The notes beneath the pieces are model-generated. The model was not told the origin of the DNA. It was given only the letters and a program-made list of their open reading frames with translations, and made no database searches. A stretch of 64,000 nucleotides of DNA from Vondammii sp040505895 (GTDB taxonomy: Bacteria > Pseudomonadota > Gammaproteobacteria > Chromatiales > Chromatiaceae): NCBI GenBank assembly GCA_040505895.1, contig JBEVXU010000012.1, forward strand, positions 310,001 to 374,000. Direction: 5' to 3'. The stretch's first letter is position 1, and the number at the start of each line of letters is the position of its first letter. A program made the position numbers and the translations under genes. Below are positions 1-7,981 of this stretch, in pieces.

Positions 1-470
1 TTAGGACGCTCGAAAGAAGGACGAGCGAAAGAAGGGCGAGCGAAAGGCTGTGGTTGCTGACCGGCAAACTGCTCTGCATACTTGCGCTGTGCTTCAATAG
101 CATCCTGCATAGCCTTGGCCTGCTGATCGGCAAAAGCTTTCTGCTGCTCAGCCATCTCCTTCTGCTGCTCTTCGGTCAGTGGAGCGGGAGCACCGTAACC
201 GCGTGGAGCGCCATAACCGTAGTAAGGGTTGTTGTAGCCGTAACCGCGGTTATAACCATTGCCGTAGCCATTGCCATTGCCACGAACGCTGCTATTACCG
301 CTGAAGCCCATGCTGAAAGAACCGGAAGCATCGCCGGATCCATCACCAAAACCTGAACCGTTGTTGCCATAACCGTTGTTGCCATAACCGTTGTTGCCCC
401 ACCAGGCACTAGCGGTCATCGAAATAGTAGTAAGAGCTGCAGCAGCAACCAACTTGGTAAATTTGTTCAT
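1..470 (-). CDS. Sulfur globule protein (SgpA/B-like), 3' end beyond window
   Basis: Probable envelope protein of periplasmic sulfur globules. The start codon at 470-468 is preceded by an AGGA ribosome site and opens a classic Sec signal peptide (MNKFTKLV... ending TASA about residue 22). The mature part is glycine/asparagine/tyrosine-rich, with three NNGYG-type repeats, a GSFSMGFSG segment shared with the next gene, and YGYGAP repeats. A Gln/Glu-rich helix-forming stretch and ARPSF repeats follow. The frame is open to base 1, so the C-terminus lies outside the window. Its neighbour at 616-954 is a shorter paralogue on the same strand. Sulfur globule proteins of Allochromatium have this composition and are exported; assignment rests on that resemblance and on the sulfur-oxidiser context. 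Confidence 0.75.
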   Translation of the reverse strand, partial: MNKFTKLVAAAALTTISMTASAWWGNNGYGNNGYGNNGSGFGDGSGDASGSFSMGFSGNSSVRGNGNGYGNGYNRGYGYNNPYYGYGAPRGYGAPAPLTEEQQKEMAEQQKAFADQQAKAMQDAIEAQRKYAEQFAGQQPQPFARPSFARPSFERP

Positions 471-584
471 TATGTGTGTCCTGTAATAATTATTTTGCCG
501 AAAAAGAGGGACAGGCCAATCCGCCAGTCACCCCATAAAAATCCGACATTTATAAAACTATCTTGGCACCTCCTTGTGCCGTAA

Positions 585-605
585 GCCTCTCAGAGGCAGA
601 GAGGC
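585..605 (-). terminator. Possible hairpin after the second sgp gene
   Basis: GCCTCTC and GAGAGGC arms with a 7-base loop lie just downstream of the 616-954 stop codon. A second small stem (GGCAC/GTGCC, 565-580) follows. Neither has a clear U-run, so this could be an mRNA 3' stabiliser between the two sulfur globule genes and not a terminator. Confidence 0.35.
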
Positions 606-615
606 GCACTCAACC

Positions 616-954
616 TTATTTGGCTGGTGCAGCGGCAGGAGCAGCAGGTGCTGGGTAGCCGTAAGGTGCTGGGTAGCCGTAAGGAGCTCCATAACCGTAA
701 GGTGCTCCGTAACCGTAGCCACGATTGTAGTAATCATTGTTTCCACGACCATAGCCGGAACCATAGCCGGAACCACGACCACTGAAGCTCATGTTGAAAT
801 CACCCATCATGTCGCCCCAGCCGTCACCCCAACCGTTGTTGCCCCAGCCGTTGTTGCCCCAACCATTGTTGTTCCAAGGACCACCCCAGGCGGATACAGA
901 TGCAGATGCGACGAGCATAGTAACGACAGCAGCAGCTTTAACTATTTTTTTCAT
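616..954 (-). CDS. Sulfur globule protein (CV1-like)
   Basis: A 112-residue exported glycine-rich protein expected to coat intracellular (periplasmic) sulfur globules formed during sulfide or thiosulfate oxidation. A signal peptide (MKKIVKAAAVV... SVSA, about 22 residues) is followed by three WGNNG repeats and the motif GDMMGDFNMSFSGRGSG, typical of Chromatiaceae sulfur globule proteins. Tyr/Gly-rich repeats and four YGYPAP/YGYGAP units follow, then an Ala/Pro tail. A GGAG ribosome site sits 7 bases before the ATG. It is followed on the same strand by the larger paralogue at 1-470 after 145 bases, so the two may be co-expressed. No enzymatic role is expected; the protein is structural. Confidence 0.82.
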   Translation of the reverse strand: MKKIVKAAAVVTMLVASASVSAWGGPWNNNGWGNNGWGNNGWGDGWGDMMGDFNMSFSGRGSGYGSGYGRGNNDYYNRGYGYGAPYGYGAPYGYPAPYGYPAPAAPAAAPAK

Positions 955-1129
955 AACTATTCTCCGTAATATTTCTGAATATCTAGTTTTCGGTAAGAAA
1001 GCCTCTCACTACACTGCCTTCATGGTGTAAAAGAATATTAGTAGTTTCTTAATTTAGCAAATAGCTTTTTTTTATGGCTTATAAAATTTATTTATAGGGT
1101 AAGGGTAATTACTAATAATACCCTTAAAA

Positions 1130-1154
1130 ACAAACCTCCATGAAGGAGGTTTGT
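1130..1154 (-). terminator. Rho-independent terminator of mlaA
   Basis: ACAAACCTCC and GGAGGTTTGT arms form a 10-bp stem with a 5-base loop. On the minus strand it is followed by a T-run, 19 bases after the mlaA stop codon. Confidence 0.8.
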
Positions 1155-1172
1155 AATGACTTGCGGGGAGGT

Positions 1173-1922
1173 TTACTCGAAATCGGGATCCGGCGGTGGA
1201 TTACCGTCATAGATATCGTTGCGACGCTTCTGTAGGTGGGCGTCACGGGAGAACTCATAGGGATCAAGGGCGGCCTCTTCCATCACACGACTGGCACCGA
1301 GGAGGTCAGCGCGCTTATCCACCCCACGCAAAGCAACAAGCGCATAGCGCCGTGAGTTAGGAGTGACATAAGCCACCGGATCGGTATACCAGTCAACAAC
1401 AATACCGAAGATCCCACGGCCGCTGCTCGGCCCAAGTATCGGTAATACGATATAAGGGCCGGGACCGGCACCCCAGGCACCTAAGGTCTGGCCAAAGTCC
1501 TCGCCATACTTCTGCATATTCATATTGCTGGCGACATCAAAGAAGCCGAGGATGCCAACGGTTGAGTTAACAAGCACCCGCCCAACATCAGACGCAGCTC
1601 GCTTCAACTTAAACTGCAGAAGATTGTTGATTGCAGAACCGACGTCCGCCAGGTTACCAAAAAAGTTACTGATACCACGATCCAGCGGTGCCGGAGTGAT
1701 TGCCCGGTAGCCTTCAGCCAGTGGCGTGATCAACGCTTCATCAAGGGCGTCATTAAATGAGTACATCACCCGATTGAAGCCTTCTATGGGATCACGAGGA
1801 TCCTGATAGTCACTGGTTGTCGCACAACCGGTTAGCAGAAGAAACAGTGCGCTGACCAACACTACCTGTAGCCGTCCGATAACACCACGAGAAACCATCT
1901 TATTATTTATTTGTTTTGCCAT
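1173..1922 (-). CDS. mlaA: MlaA/VacJ family outer-membrane lipoprotein
   Basis: Outer-membrane component of the Mla phospholipid transport pathway, which removes mislocalised phospholipids from the outer leaflet and passes them to MlaC/MlaFEDB. The signal peptide ends in a lipobox (LLLTGC). The family hallmarks DPIEGFNRVMYSFND, VLVNSTVGILGFFD, YGEDFGQTLG and GPYIVLPILGPSS-type stretches are present. Length of about 249 residues is normal. I chose the ATG at 1922 because GAGGAAG sits directly upstream; an in-frame GTG at 1937 would add five residues. No other mla genes are in the window. The gene is a single transcription unit with its own terminator. Confidence 0.9.
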   Translation of the reverse strand: MAKQINNKMVSRGVIGRLQVVLVSALFLLLTGCATTSDYQDPRDPIEGFNRVMYSFNDALDEALITPLAEGYRAITPAPLDRGISNFFGNLADVGSAINNLLQFKLKRAASDVGRVLVNSTVGILGFFDVASNMNMQKYGEDFGQTLGAWGAGPGPYIVLPILGPSSGRGIFGIVVDWYTDPVAYVTPNSRRYALVALRGVDKRADLLGASRVMEEAALDPYEFSRDAHLQKRRNDIYDGNPPPDPDFE

Positions 1923-2187
1923 AGCTTCCTCAACCACTGACTCCCTGAGAGGGTAAGAAGAACAATGGAATATAGTCCATTACAGCTAGCCCAATGCAGA
2001 AGAGCGTCACATTCTTATCCTGTAGTCTCGCATTATGCACACTCTATCCCGAGTATTGAACCTTTTATTTCGGCGGCTGAGTGGAAAAGTTTAATGCCCT
2101 AACTATAGCAATATTTTTGTATCGCGCTATAGCCTGTACGCCAAGACCATTCGAATTCAACCACACTTTGCTTTACCCTATGCCGCC

Positions 2188-2838
2188 ATGAATGAGATAA
2201 ATTACAATCCCGCCATCGCCCATCGCTTTCGCGGTTTTCTTCCCGTAGTAGTTGATGTTGAGACTGGTGGTTTTAACGCCGACAGTGATGCTCTGCTTGA
2301 AATTGCGGCGGTAACACTGTGTATGGACGACGAGGGTATGCTGCACCCGGCAGAGACACACGCCTGCCACGTTGAACCCTTCGTCGGAGCCAATATCGAT
2401 CCAAAGGCACTGGCGTTTAACGGCATCGACCCGGACCACCCATTCCGCCAGGCTCTGCCCGAGAAGGAGGCACTGAAAAAGATTACCACGCCAGTCCGCA
2501 GGGCGGTCAAGGCCAGTGGCTGCAACCGTGCCATACTGGTGGGGCACAACGCTTTCTTTGATCTCGGTTTCGTCAATGCTGCAATGGCGCGAACCGAATT
2601 TAAGCGCAACCCTTTTCACCCCTTCAGCACCTTCGATACAGTCTCCCTGTCAGGTCTTGTCTATGGCCAGACGGTACTTGCCAAGGCGGTGCAGGCTGCG
2701 GGAATTGAGTGGGATAACAGCGAGGCACACTCCGCCATCTACGACACAGTGAAGACAGCTGAGCTGTTCTGCACCATCATCAACCAGTGGCAGAAGCACT
2801 GTCCAGACCAGCCCTGGCTACCATTACAATCTGAGTAA
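2188..2838 (+). CDS. rnt: Ribonuclease T
   Basis: DEDD-family 3'-5' exoribonuclease that trims the 3' ends of tRNAs (end turnover), 5S and 23S rRNA and other stable RNAs in the cytoplasm. The 216-residue protein has the Exo I motif DVETGGFN near residue 23, the Exo II region GHNAFFDLGF near 123 and the Exo III motif HSAIYDT near 182, with the histidine of the DEDDh subgroup. It runs divergently from mlaA across a 265-base spacer that must hold both promoters. Length and motifs match Escherichia coli RNase T closely in pattern. Confidence 0.93.
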   Translation: MNEINYNPAIAHRFRGFLPVVVDVETGGFNADSDALLEIAAVTLCMDDEGMLHPAETHACHVEPFVGANIDPKALAFNGIDPDHPFRQALPEKEALKKITTPVRRAVKASGCNRAILVGHNAFFDLGFVNAAMARTEFKRNPFHPFSTFDTVSLSGLVYGQTVLAKAVQAAGIEWDNSEAHSAIYDTVKTAELFCTIINQWQKHCPDQPWLPLQSE

Positions 2839-2920
2839 GAAGGGCCTCTCAGAGAGTGACCTGATATCCATCGCACCTCAAGCAAAACACTACCGAAAAA
2901 CCACAGTGCTTACACTATCC

Positions 2921-2999
2921 GTAGGAGCGGTTTCTCGAACCGCGATGGAAAGACCAACTTGGTGCAAATGTTCATCGCGCTTCAAGAAAGCGCTTCTAC
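2921..2999. repeat. REP-like doublet hairpin
   Basis: Two GTAGGAGCG-type arms face each other (GTAGGAGCGG at 2921 and CGCTTCTAC ending at 2999). Each arm carries its own small stem (AGCGGTT/AACCGC and GCGCTT/AAGCGC). It is a divergent member of the REP family at 10280, 11250, 14199 and 48636. The rest of 2839-3061 shows nothing else. Confidence 0.7.
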
Positions 3000-3061
3000 A
3001 GTCGAAACGCCCCACCTTTGATCCGCTTTTAAATGGTGAGTCACATACAGAAACAAGCAAA

Positions 3062-3095
3062 AAAAACCGGCGATCCTCACGGGTCGCCGGTTTTT
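3062..3095 (-). terminator. Rho-independent terminator of grxD
   Basis: AAAAACCGGCGA pairs with TCGCCGGTTTTT around a 10-base loop. On the minus strand it is followed by a run of T, 22 bases after the grxD stop. Confidence 0.85.
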
Positions 3096-3117
3096 CTGTC
3101 TGGATTAGGAGAATAGC

Positions 3118-3456
3118 TTATTCCGCCTCATCCTCGGGCCACTTCTTGGCCGCTTCTTCAGCCATCTTCTGCAACTCACCACTGGCGTGCATCTCCAGAG
3201 TGATATCACAGCCACCCACCAACTCACCATCGATATAGAGCTGCGGGAAGGTTGGCCAGTCCGCATAACGGGGAAGGTTCTCAAAGATCTCAGGATCGGC
3301 AAGAACGTTTATGTAAGCAAACTTAACACCACAAGCCTGTAGGGCTGCGGCCGTGCGGGAGGAGAACCCACACTGTGGAAACTGCGGAGTTCCCTTCATA
3401 TAGAGCACTATGGGGTTACCCTCCACCTGCTCCTTGATACGATCCAGTACGTCCAT
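3118..3456 (-). CDS. grxD: Monothiol glutaredoxin, Grx4 family
   Basis: Small CGFS-type glutaredoxin that binds and delivers [2Fe-2S] clusters and partners BolA-type proteins. The 112-residue protein carries the invariant P-Q-CGFS active site near residue 30, the family phrase NPIVLYMKGTPQFP before it, and the cis-Pro TFPQLYIDGELVGG segment (about residues 70-83) that binds glutathione. The ATG is preceded by GAGGTGA. It stands alone with its own terminator; no BolA gene is adjacent. Confidence 0.93.
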   Translation of the reverse strand: MDVLDRIKEQVEGNPIVLYMKGTPQFPQCGFSSRTAAALQACGVKFAYINVLADPEIFENLPRYADWPTFPQLYIDGELVGGCDITLEMHASGELQKMAEEAAKKWPEDEAE

Positions 3457-3528
3457 CGATTCACCTCAATTCGGTCATCACTAAAATAGTCCCTTGAATA
3501 TGGGCCCCTGAATACACTTTTTCAAGTT

Positions 3529-3691
3529 AGGGAGCCTCTGGATAAGTCTGGCCGAATTGAATTGTGCTCAGGAGGCGCAAGATCAAGGCGAAGATCGCAA
3601 CTGATAGCAGGCTATTAGTAAGATCTTCAACGCAGATATTTCGCCTCCTGAGTGCAAGGCAATCGGTCATGACTTGTTCAGAGGCTCCTTA
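3529..3691. repeat. MITE-like element, family GGAGCCTCTG
   Basis: About 163 bp bounded by inverted ends: GGGAGCCTCTGGATAAGTC at the left and GACTTGTTCAGAGGCTCC at the right. Inside is a second long inverted repeat (CTCAGGAGGCG near 3570 with CGCCTCCTGAG near 3645). Related copies are at 48706-48865 and, rearranged, at 38080-38266. It has no coding capacity, and the right end abuts the stop codon of the next gene. Confidence 0.75.
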
Positions 3692-3693
3692 GG

Positions 3694-4143
3694 TTAAAAT
3701 AGCTTCAGTGTAGCGATACCAGTAGTGATTAGGCCAATCAGCAGATTGATACCGATAATACGACGAATCTGATTCATATGTGCACCCGCAGCAGGGAGAT
3801 TACCCTCTGCTAATGCCTCACCCATGCGCCGATAGGGCTGAGTATATATATAGGCAAAGAGCACCATCATCACCAGCCCCAGAGCCAGCATCAGATAGAC
3901 ATACCACCCTGCCTGCCCCTGAAATGGGACAAAGTATATCCACAAGCCGGATATCAGGATCAAAACGATGGACACCCATACCCAAGTAAAGAAACGATCA
4001 AGCACCCCCTTCAACAGAGGCAGTCTCTGGGGTGGTTCCAATACCTGAGCTGCCGTAGGTCGGAGTGCCATATGAGCGAAGAACATCCCCCCGACCCAGA
4101 CGATAGTGCCAAGAAGGTGCAGCGTTATTGCAACAGAGATCAT
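3694..4143 (-). CDS. CopD-family integral membrane protein
   Basis: A 149-residue, four-helix inner-membrane protein of the CopD type (copper resistance D domain or a small relative). Helices lie near residues 5-25, 48-68, 74-94 and 125-145. An HLLGTIVWVGGMFFAHMALRP-type first helix holds conserved His residues, typical of the family, where His/Met could bind copper or heme. I start it at the ATG at 4143, preceded by AGGA, not the longer frame to 4191. Exact function is unknown; CopD-like domains occur in copper import and in uncharacterised redox proteins. No copper genes are adjacent. Confidence 0.7.
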   Translation of the reverse strand: MISVAITLHLLGTIVWVGGMFFAHMALRPTAAQVLEPPQRLPLLKGVLDRFFTWVWVSIVLILISGLWIYFVPFQGQAGWYVYLMLALGLVMMVLFAYIYTQPYRRMGEALAEGNLPAAGAHMNQIRRIIGINLLIGLITTGIATLKLF

Positions 4144-4261
4144 GGTTTTTTCCTGAGAATTCAGATGACAGCATGTTAGGCCGCGTTCCAACTGGAGTAA
4201 ACACAGAGATTCAGAGTGTTTATTCTTTCACCACCACATGCCAGAAAAGGGCCGTGGATGG

Positions 4262-4287
4262 GTTGGGTTAGCACTGCGTAACCCAAC
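4262..4287. repeat. GTTGGGTTA hairpin
   Basis: GTTGGGTTA and TAACCCAAC arms around a loop of about 8 bases. It lies downstream (minus strand) of the 4351-6135 gene and could end its message. Next to it (about 4290-4325) is a TCTCTGCGTTCTCTGCGTCC segment of the same type as the hairpin repeat at 7876-7942. Confidence 0.55.
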
Positions 4288-4350
4288 AATACCAAAAGGT
4301 CTCTCTCTGCGTTCTCTGCGTCCCGCTTTTACTGACGCCTTCTGACCAAC

Positions 4351-6135
4351 TCAGACAACCGCATCCACATTCCGTTGCAACCAGTACTCCAGCAGCGCCA
4401 TGTGCCACAGTTTGCTCCCTTGCAGGCGTGTATGGTGCATCTCTGGAGAAGCCAGCAGCATGTTGACATAGGCCGGGGCATAGAGCCCCCGCCCACGGCA
4501 CGCTTGGGATTCAAGTATATCGCGCATAAAGTGGAGAAAATCCCCACGCACATACTTCAATGCCGGCATTGGGAAGTAGCCTTTGGGTCGATCAATCACC
4601 GCATCGGGTATCAACCCCCTGGCCATCGCCTTAAGTGGATACTTACCCCCCTCCCGCAACTTCAGTTCCGGTGGACAGCGCATCGCCAGCTCCACCAGCT
4701 CCTGATCCAGGAAAGGCACCCGCGCCTCCAGCCCCCAGGCCATGGTCATGTTATCGACACGCTTTACCGGGTCATCGACAATCAATGTCGTAACATCCAT
4801 CCGCAACACCGCATCGAGAAAGGTATCGGCCTCAGGTTCAGCCAGCAGCTCAGCAATCTTTTGAGAGGTGTAATCTTCCCCCCGATAGGCTGGCGCCACC
4901 ATCTGCCGCAGCTCTTCATGGTCGCGATCAAAGTAGTGTTTGGCGAAACGCTCCAGTGGTGAACCACTGGTCTCCGCCATCATCCGCGGATACCAGAAGT
5001 AGCCACCGAACACCTCATCGGCCCCCTGCCCCGACTGCACCACCTTGACCTCTTTCGAGACTTGCTCGGAGAGTAGGTAGAAGGCTACGGCATCCTGACC
5101 GAACATCGGCTCAGACATGGCATCCACCGCCTCAGGCAGGCGATTCAACACCTCTGAGTTGGGCACCAAATACTTGTTGTGTTTTGTTCCATAGCGCTCG
5201 GCCACCGGGTCAGAGTACTCAAACTCGTTGCCCTTCTCATCAGGGTGATCCTCGAAACCGACAGAGAAGGTGCGCAGGTCAGATACCCCCGCTTCAGCGA
5301 GCAACGCCACCAGCAGACTGGAGTCGAGACCACCGGAGAGCAGCACACCCACCGGTACATCAGCAATCTCACTGCGCTTCTTCACCGCCTTGCGCAGGGC
5401 ATCATGAATCGCCTCCAGCCACTCACCATCACTCAGGGGCTGTGCCGGCCGGATCGCCGGCAAATGCCAGTAGCGTCTCTCCCTACTGCTGCCCTTTTCA
5501 TCGAGCACCATACAGTGACCCGGCTGCAGTTTTCTTACGCCGTTGAGAATGGTACGGGGGGCCGGGATGACCGCGTGGAGGGTAAACTGGTGATGCAGAG
5601 CCACCGGGTCGATAGTGGTATCTATACCGCCCGGCTCCAGCAGGGCCTGTACGGTGGAGGCGAAGCGAAACCAGCCATTGCCATGGCCGTAGTAGAGGGG
5701 CTTGATACCCATGCGGTCACGGGCGAGAAACAGCTGCCGCTTCCGCTGATCCCAAACGGCAAAAGCAAACATTCCCGAGAGGTGCTCAACACACTGTTCA
5801 CCCCAAGCGTGCCACGCCTTCAGGATCACCTCGGTATCACCTTCAGAGAAGAAGTGGTAACCCATACCCCTCAGCTCTTCCCTCAGTGAGGGATAGTTGT
5901 AGATGGTGCCGTTGAAGACCAGGGCGATACCAAGATCCTGGTCCACCATCGGTTGGTTGGCGTGTTCGGTAAGGTCGATAACGGCAAGACGCCGATGACC
6001 CAATCCCAGTGGACCATCGCTATAACAGCCGTCGTGATCCGGTCCACGTTTTTCCAGCCGCTCCTTCATCATATGAATCGCACCCAGGTCGGCCGCTCGG
6101 CCGTCTAAACGCAACTCACCACACAATCCACACAT
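4351..6135 (-). CDS. N-acetylglutaminylglutamine-type amidotransferase (AsnB-like)
   Basis: A class II glutamine amidotransferase fused to an asparagine-synthetase ATP-PPi domain, 594 residues. Cys2 (MCGLCG) is the predicted glutaminase nucleophile. The N-terminal domain carries RGPDHDG and a GTIYNYPSLREEL-type stretch (FNG motif). The C-terminal domain has the PP loop LLSGGLDSS near residue 265 and an SGQGADEVFGGY-type motif. Phrasing such as ALHHQFTLHAVIPAPRTIL matches the subfamily that makes the osmolyte N-acetylglutaminylglutamine amide more than ordinary AsnB. The usual partner, an ATP-grasp/GNAT ligase, is not in this window, so the specific product is inferred. The gene is monocistronic and convergent with the CopD-like gene's downstream side. 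Confidence 0.75.
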   Translation of the reverse strand: MCGLCGELRLDGRAADLGAIHMMKERLEKRGPDHDGCYSDGPLGLGHRRLAVIDLTEHANQPMVDQDLGIALVFNGTIYNYPSLREELRGMGYHFFSEGDTEVILKAWHAWGEQCVEHLSGMFAFAVWDQRKRQLFLARDRMGIKPLYYGHGNGWFRFASTVQALLEPGGIDTTIDPVALHHQFTLHAVIPAPRTILNGVRKLQPGHCMVLDEKGSSRERRYWHLPAIRPAQPLSDGEWLEAIHDALRKAVKKRSEIADVPVGVLLSGGLDSSLLVALLAEAGVSDLRTFSVGFEDHPDEKGNEFEYSDPVAERYGTKHNKYLVPNSEVLNRLPEAVDAMSEPMFGQDAVAFYLLSEQVSKEVKVVQSGQGADEVFGGYFWYPRMMAETSGSPLERFAKHYFDRDHEELRQMVAPAYRGEDYTSQKIAELLAEPEADTFLDAVLRMDVTTLIVDDPVKRVDNMTMAWGLEARVPFLDQELVELAMRCPPELKLREGGKYPLKAMARGLIPDAVIDRPKGYFPMPALKYVRGDFLHFMRDILESQACRGRGLYAPAYVNMLLASPEMHHTRLQGSKLWHMALLEYWLQRNVDAVV

Positions 6136-6407
6136 CTCAACTCACTCCCGGCACAGACAGACACGAGGCATTAAGAAACCTCTACCGACTACTATCCAAA
6201 ACATAAAAGCAGGGCGCAGAAAACACGGAGAACCGCAAAGGTCGCAGAGAAAAGCCACTGCGTCAGCATGTAACCTTTGCCTATTCCGCTCTCCTTTACG
6301 ATCTCTACATCCTGTTTGTTTATTCCTGGTCGACCACTATCTAATTCAAATCTAAATATAGGCGAAGTATGCCATACTCACAGCCTATGAAGTTGAAAGG
6401 AGAGATC

Positions 6408-7856
6408 ATGACACAGGCGGATATTGGTCTAATTGGGCTTGCAGTCATGGGCCAAAACCTGGCCCTCAACATCAATGATCATAACTTCAGGGTGGCGGTA
6501 TTCAACCGCACCCCAGAAAAAACTGATGCATTTCTCAATGGTCCGGCGGCAGGCAGCAGTATCGTCGGCCATCACGCCATTGATGAGTTTGTCGCTTCAC
6601 TCTCTCACCCGCGAAAAATCATTCTGATGGTGAAGGCCGGCAATCCCGTTGATCACTTTATAGAGCTACTACTGCCACACCTCTCACAGGGAGACATCAT
6701 CATCGATGGTGGCAACTCCCGCTTCAACGATAGTGATCGCCGCTACCAAACATTGACCAAACGTGGCATTCGCTTTATCGGCAGCGGCATCTCCGGCGGA
6801 GAAGAGGGCGCACGTCATGGACCATCGATCATGCCGGGGGGGGATGAGAGCGCCTGGCCTGAAGTGAAGCCGATACTCCAGTCGATATCCGCCCAGGTCG
6901 ATAGCCAACCCTGCTGCCAGTGGGTAGGTGAAGGGGGTGCCGGCCACTACGTTAAGATGGTGCATAACGGTATCGAATATGGCGATATGCAGCTGATCTG
7001 CGAAGCATACCAGCTGATGCGTGAAGGGCTTGGCATGTCCATAAAGGAGATACAGGCAGTCTTCCAGGAGTGGGACCAGGGCGTTCTCGATTCCTACCTG
7101 ATAGAGATCACCACCAACATCCTCGGTGTCGAAGACGAGGACGGCAGCCCGCTACTGGACAAAATACTCGACAGCGCAGGGCAGAAAGGAACAGGCAAAT
7201 GGACAGGCATCAGTGCCCTTGACCTTGGGGTGCCACTAACCCTGATCGGTGAAGCGGTGTTCGCCCGCTGTCTCTCTTCGCTAAAAGAGGAGCGTCTCCA
7301 GGCTGAAGCTCTACTCAAAACAGTAATTCCTCCATTTAACGGTGACCGAGAGAGTGCAGTGAACACCATTCGTGATGCCCTCTACGCCTCAAAGATCATC
7401 TCCTACGCCCAAGGCTATATGCTGATGCGCGAAGCAGCTACCGAGTACGACTGGAACCTGCACTATGGTGATATCGCCCTGATGTGGCGCGGCGGCTGTA
7501 TCATCCGCAGCCGTTTTCTCGGCAACATCAAAGATGCATTCGACAATAAACCGGATCTCGACAATCTGTTGTTGGATCCTTTCTTCAGCAATGCCATCAA
7601 AGTCGCCGAAGCGGGATGGCGAAAGGCGATCACCCTAGGTATCGAACTCGGCATTCCCCTGCCCGCTTTCAGCGCCGCTCTCGCCTTCTTCGACGGCTAC
7701 CGCCGCGGACGCCTTCCCGCCAACCTGCTGCAGGCTCAACGAGACTACTTTGGCGCCCACACCTATGAGCGGATCGACCGACCACGGGGCGAGTTCTTTC
7801 ATACCGACTGGACCGGAGAGGGAGGCGACACCGCCTCTACTACCTACGAGGTCTGA
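6408..7856 (+). CDS. gnd: 6-phosphogluconate dehydrogenase (decarboxylating)
   Basis: Oxidises 6-phosphogluconate to ribulose 5-phosphate and CO2 with NADP+ in the cytoplasm. From the ATG at 6408, with AAAGGAG just upstream, the product is 482 residues, the normal length. The Rossmann motif GLAVMGQNLALN is at residues 9-20 and NRTPEK follows it. The substrate-binding signature GSGISGGEEGARHGPS is near 127-142. The catalytic region GAGHYVKMVHNGIEYGDMQ is near 180 and the IIRSRFLGNI segment lies near 380. An in-frame ATG at 6369 lacks a ribosome site. It begins an oxidative pentose phosphate set with zwf and pgl downstream. Confidence 0.95.
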   Translation: MTQADIGLIGLAVMGQNLALNINDHNFRVAVFNRTPEKTDAFLNGPAAGSSIVGHHAIDEFVASLSHPRKIILMVKAGNPVDHFIELLLPHLSQGDIIIDGGNSRFNDSDRRYQTLTKRGIRFIGSGISGGEEGARHGPSIMPGGDESAWPEVKPILQSISAQVDSQPCCQWVGEGGAGHYVKMVHNGIEYGDMQLICEAYQLMREGLGMSIKEIQAVFQEWDQGVLDSYLIEITTNILGVEDEDGSPLLDKILDSAGQKGTGKWTGISALDLGVPLTLIGEAVFARCLSSLKEERLQAEALLKTVIPPFNGDRESAVNTIRDALYASKIISYAQGYMLMREAATEYDWNLHYGDIALMWRGGCIIRSRFLGNIKDAFDNKPDLDNLLLDPFFSNAIKVAEAGWRKAITLGIELGIPLPAFSAALAFFDGYRRGRLPANLLQAQRDYFGAHTYERIDRPRGEFFHTDWTGEGGDTASTTYEV

Positions 7857-7875
7857 GGATTATGAACAAAAAGAT

Positions 7876-7942
7876 GGAATACGGAGAACGCAGAGATATC
7901 TCTCTGTGTACTTTGCGTCCCTCTGTGTTCTCTGCGTTCCGC
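7876..7942. repeat. Hairpin repeat between gnd and zwf
   Basis: Inverted segments of the type ACGGAGAACGCAGAGA and TCTCTGCGTTCCG flank a central TATCTC/GTGTACTTTGCGTCC loop. Together they can fold into a long imperfect stem followed by a T-run (7943-7950), so the element may terminate or attenuate transcription from gnd into zwf. Fragments of the same repeat lie at about 4290-4325 and 6210-6255. Confidence 0.55.
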
Positions 7943-7981
7943 TTTTTTTCTGGCTGACACTATAAATTTGGTAAAAGATAG

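Noticed and set aside
616..900. CRISPR-like or tandem DNA repeats at the start of the window
   Set aside because: The short repeats encode WGNNG and YGYPAP units of the sulfur globule protein and lack spacers.
2202..2609. Long antisense frames inside rnt, zwf, ybiT, dabA and others
   Set aside because: They are opposite-strand shadows of clearly identified genes, lack ribosome sites and have low-complexity composition.
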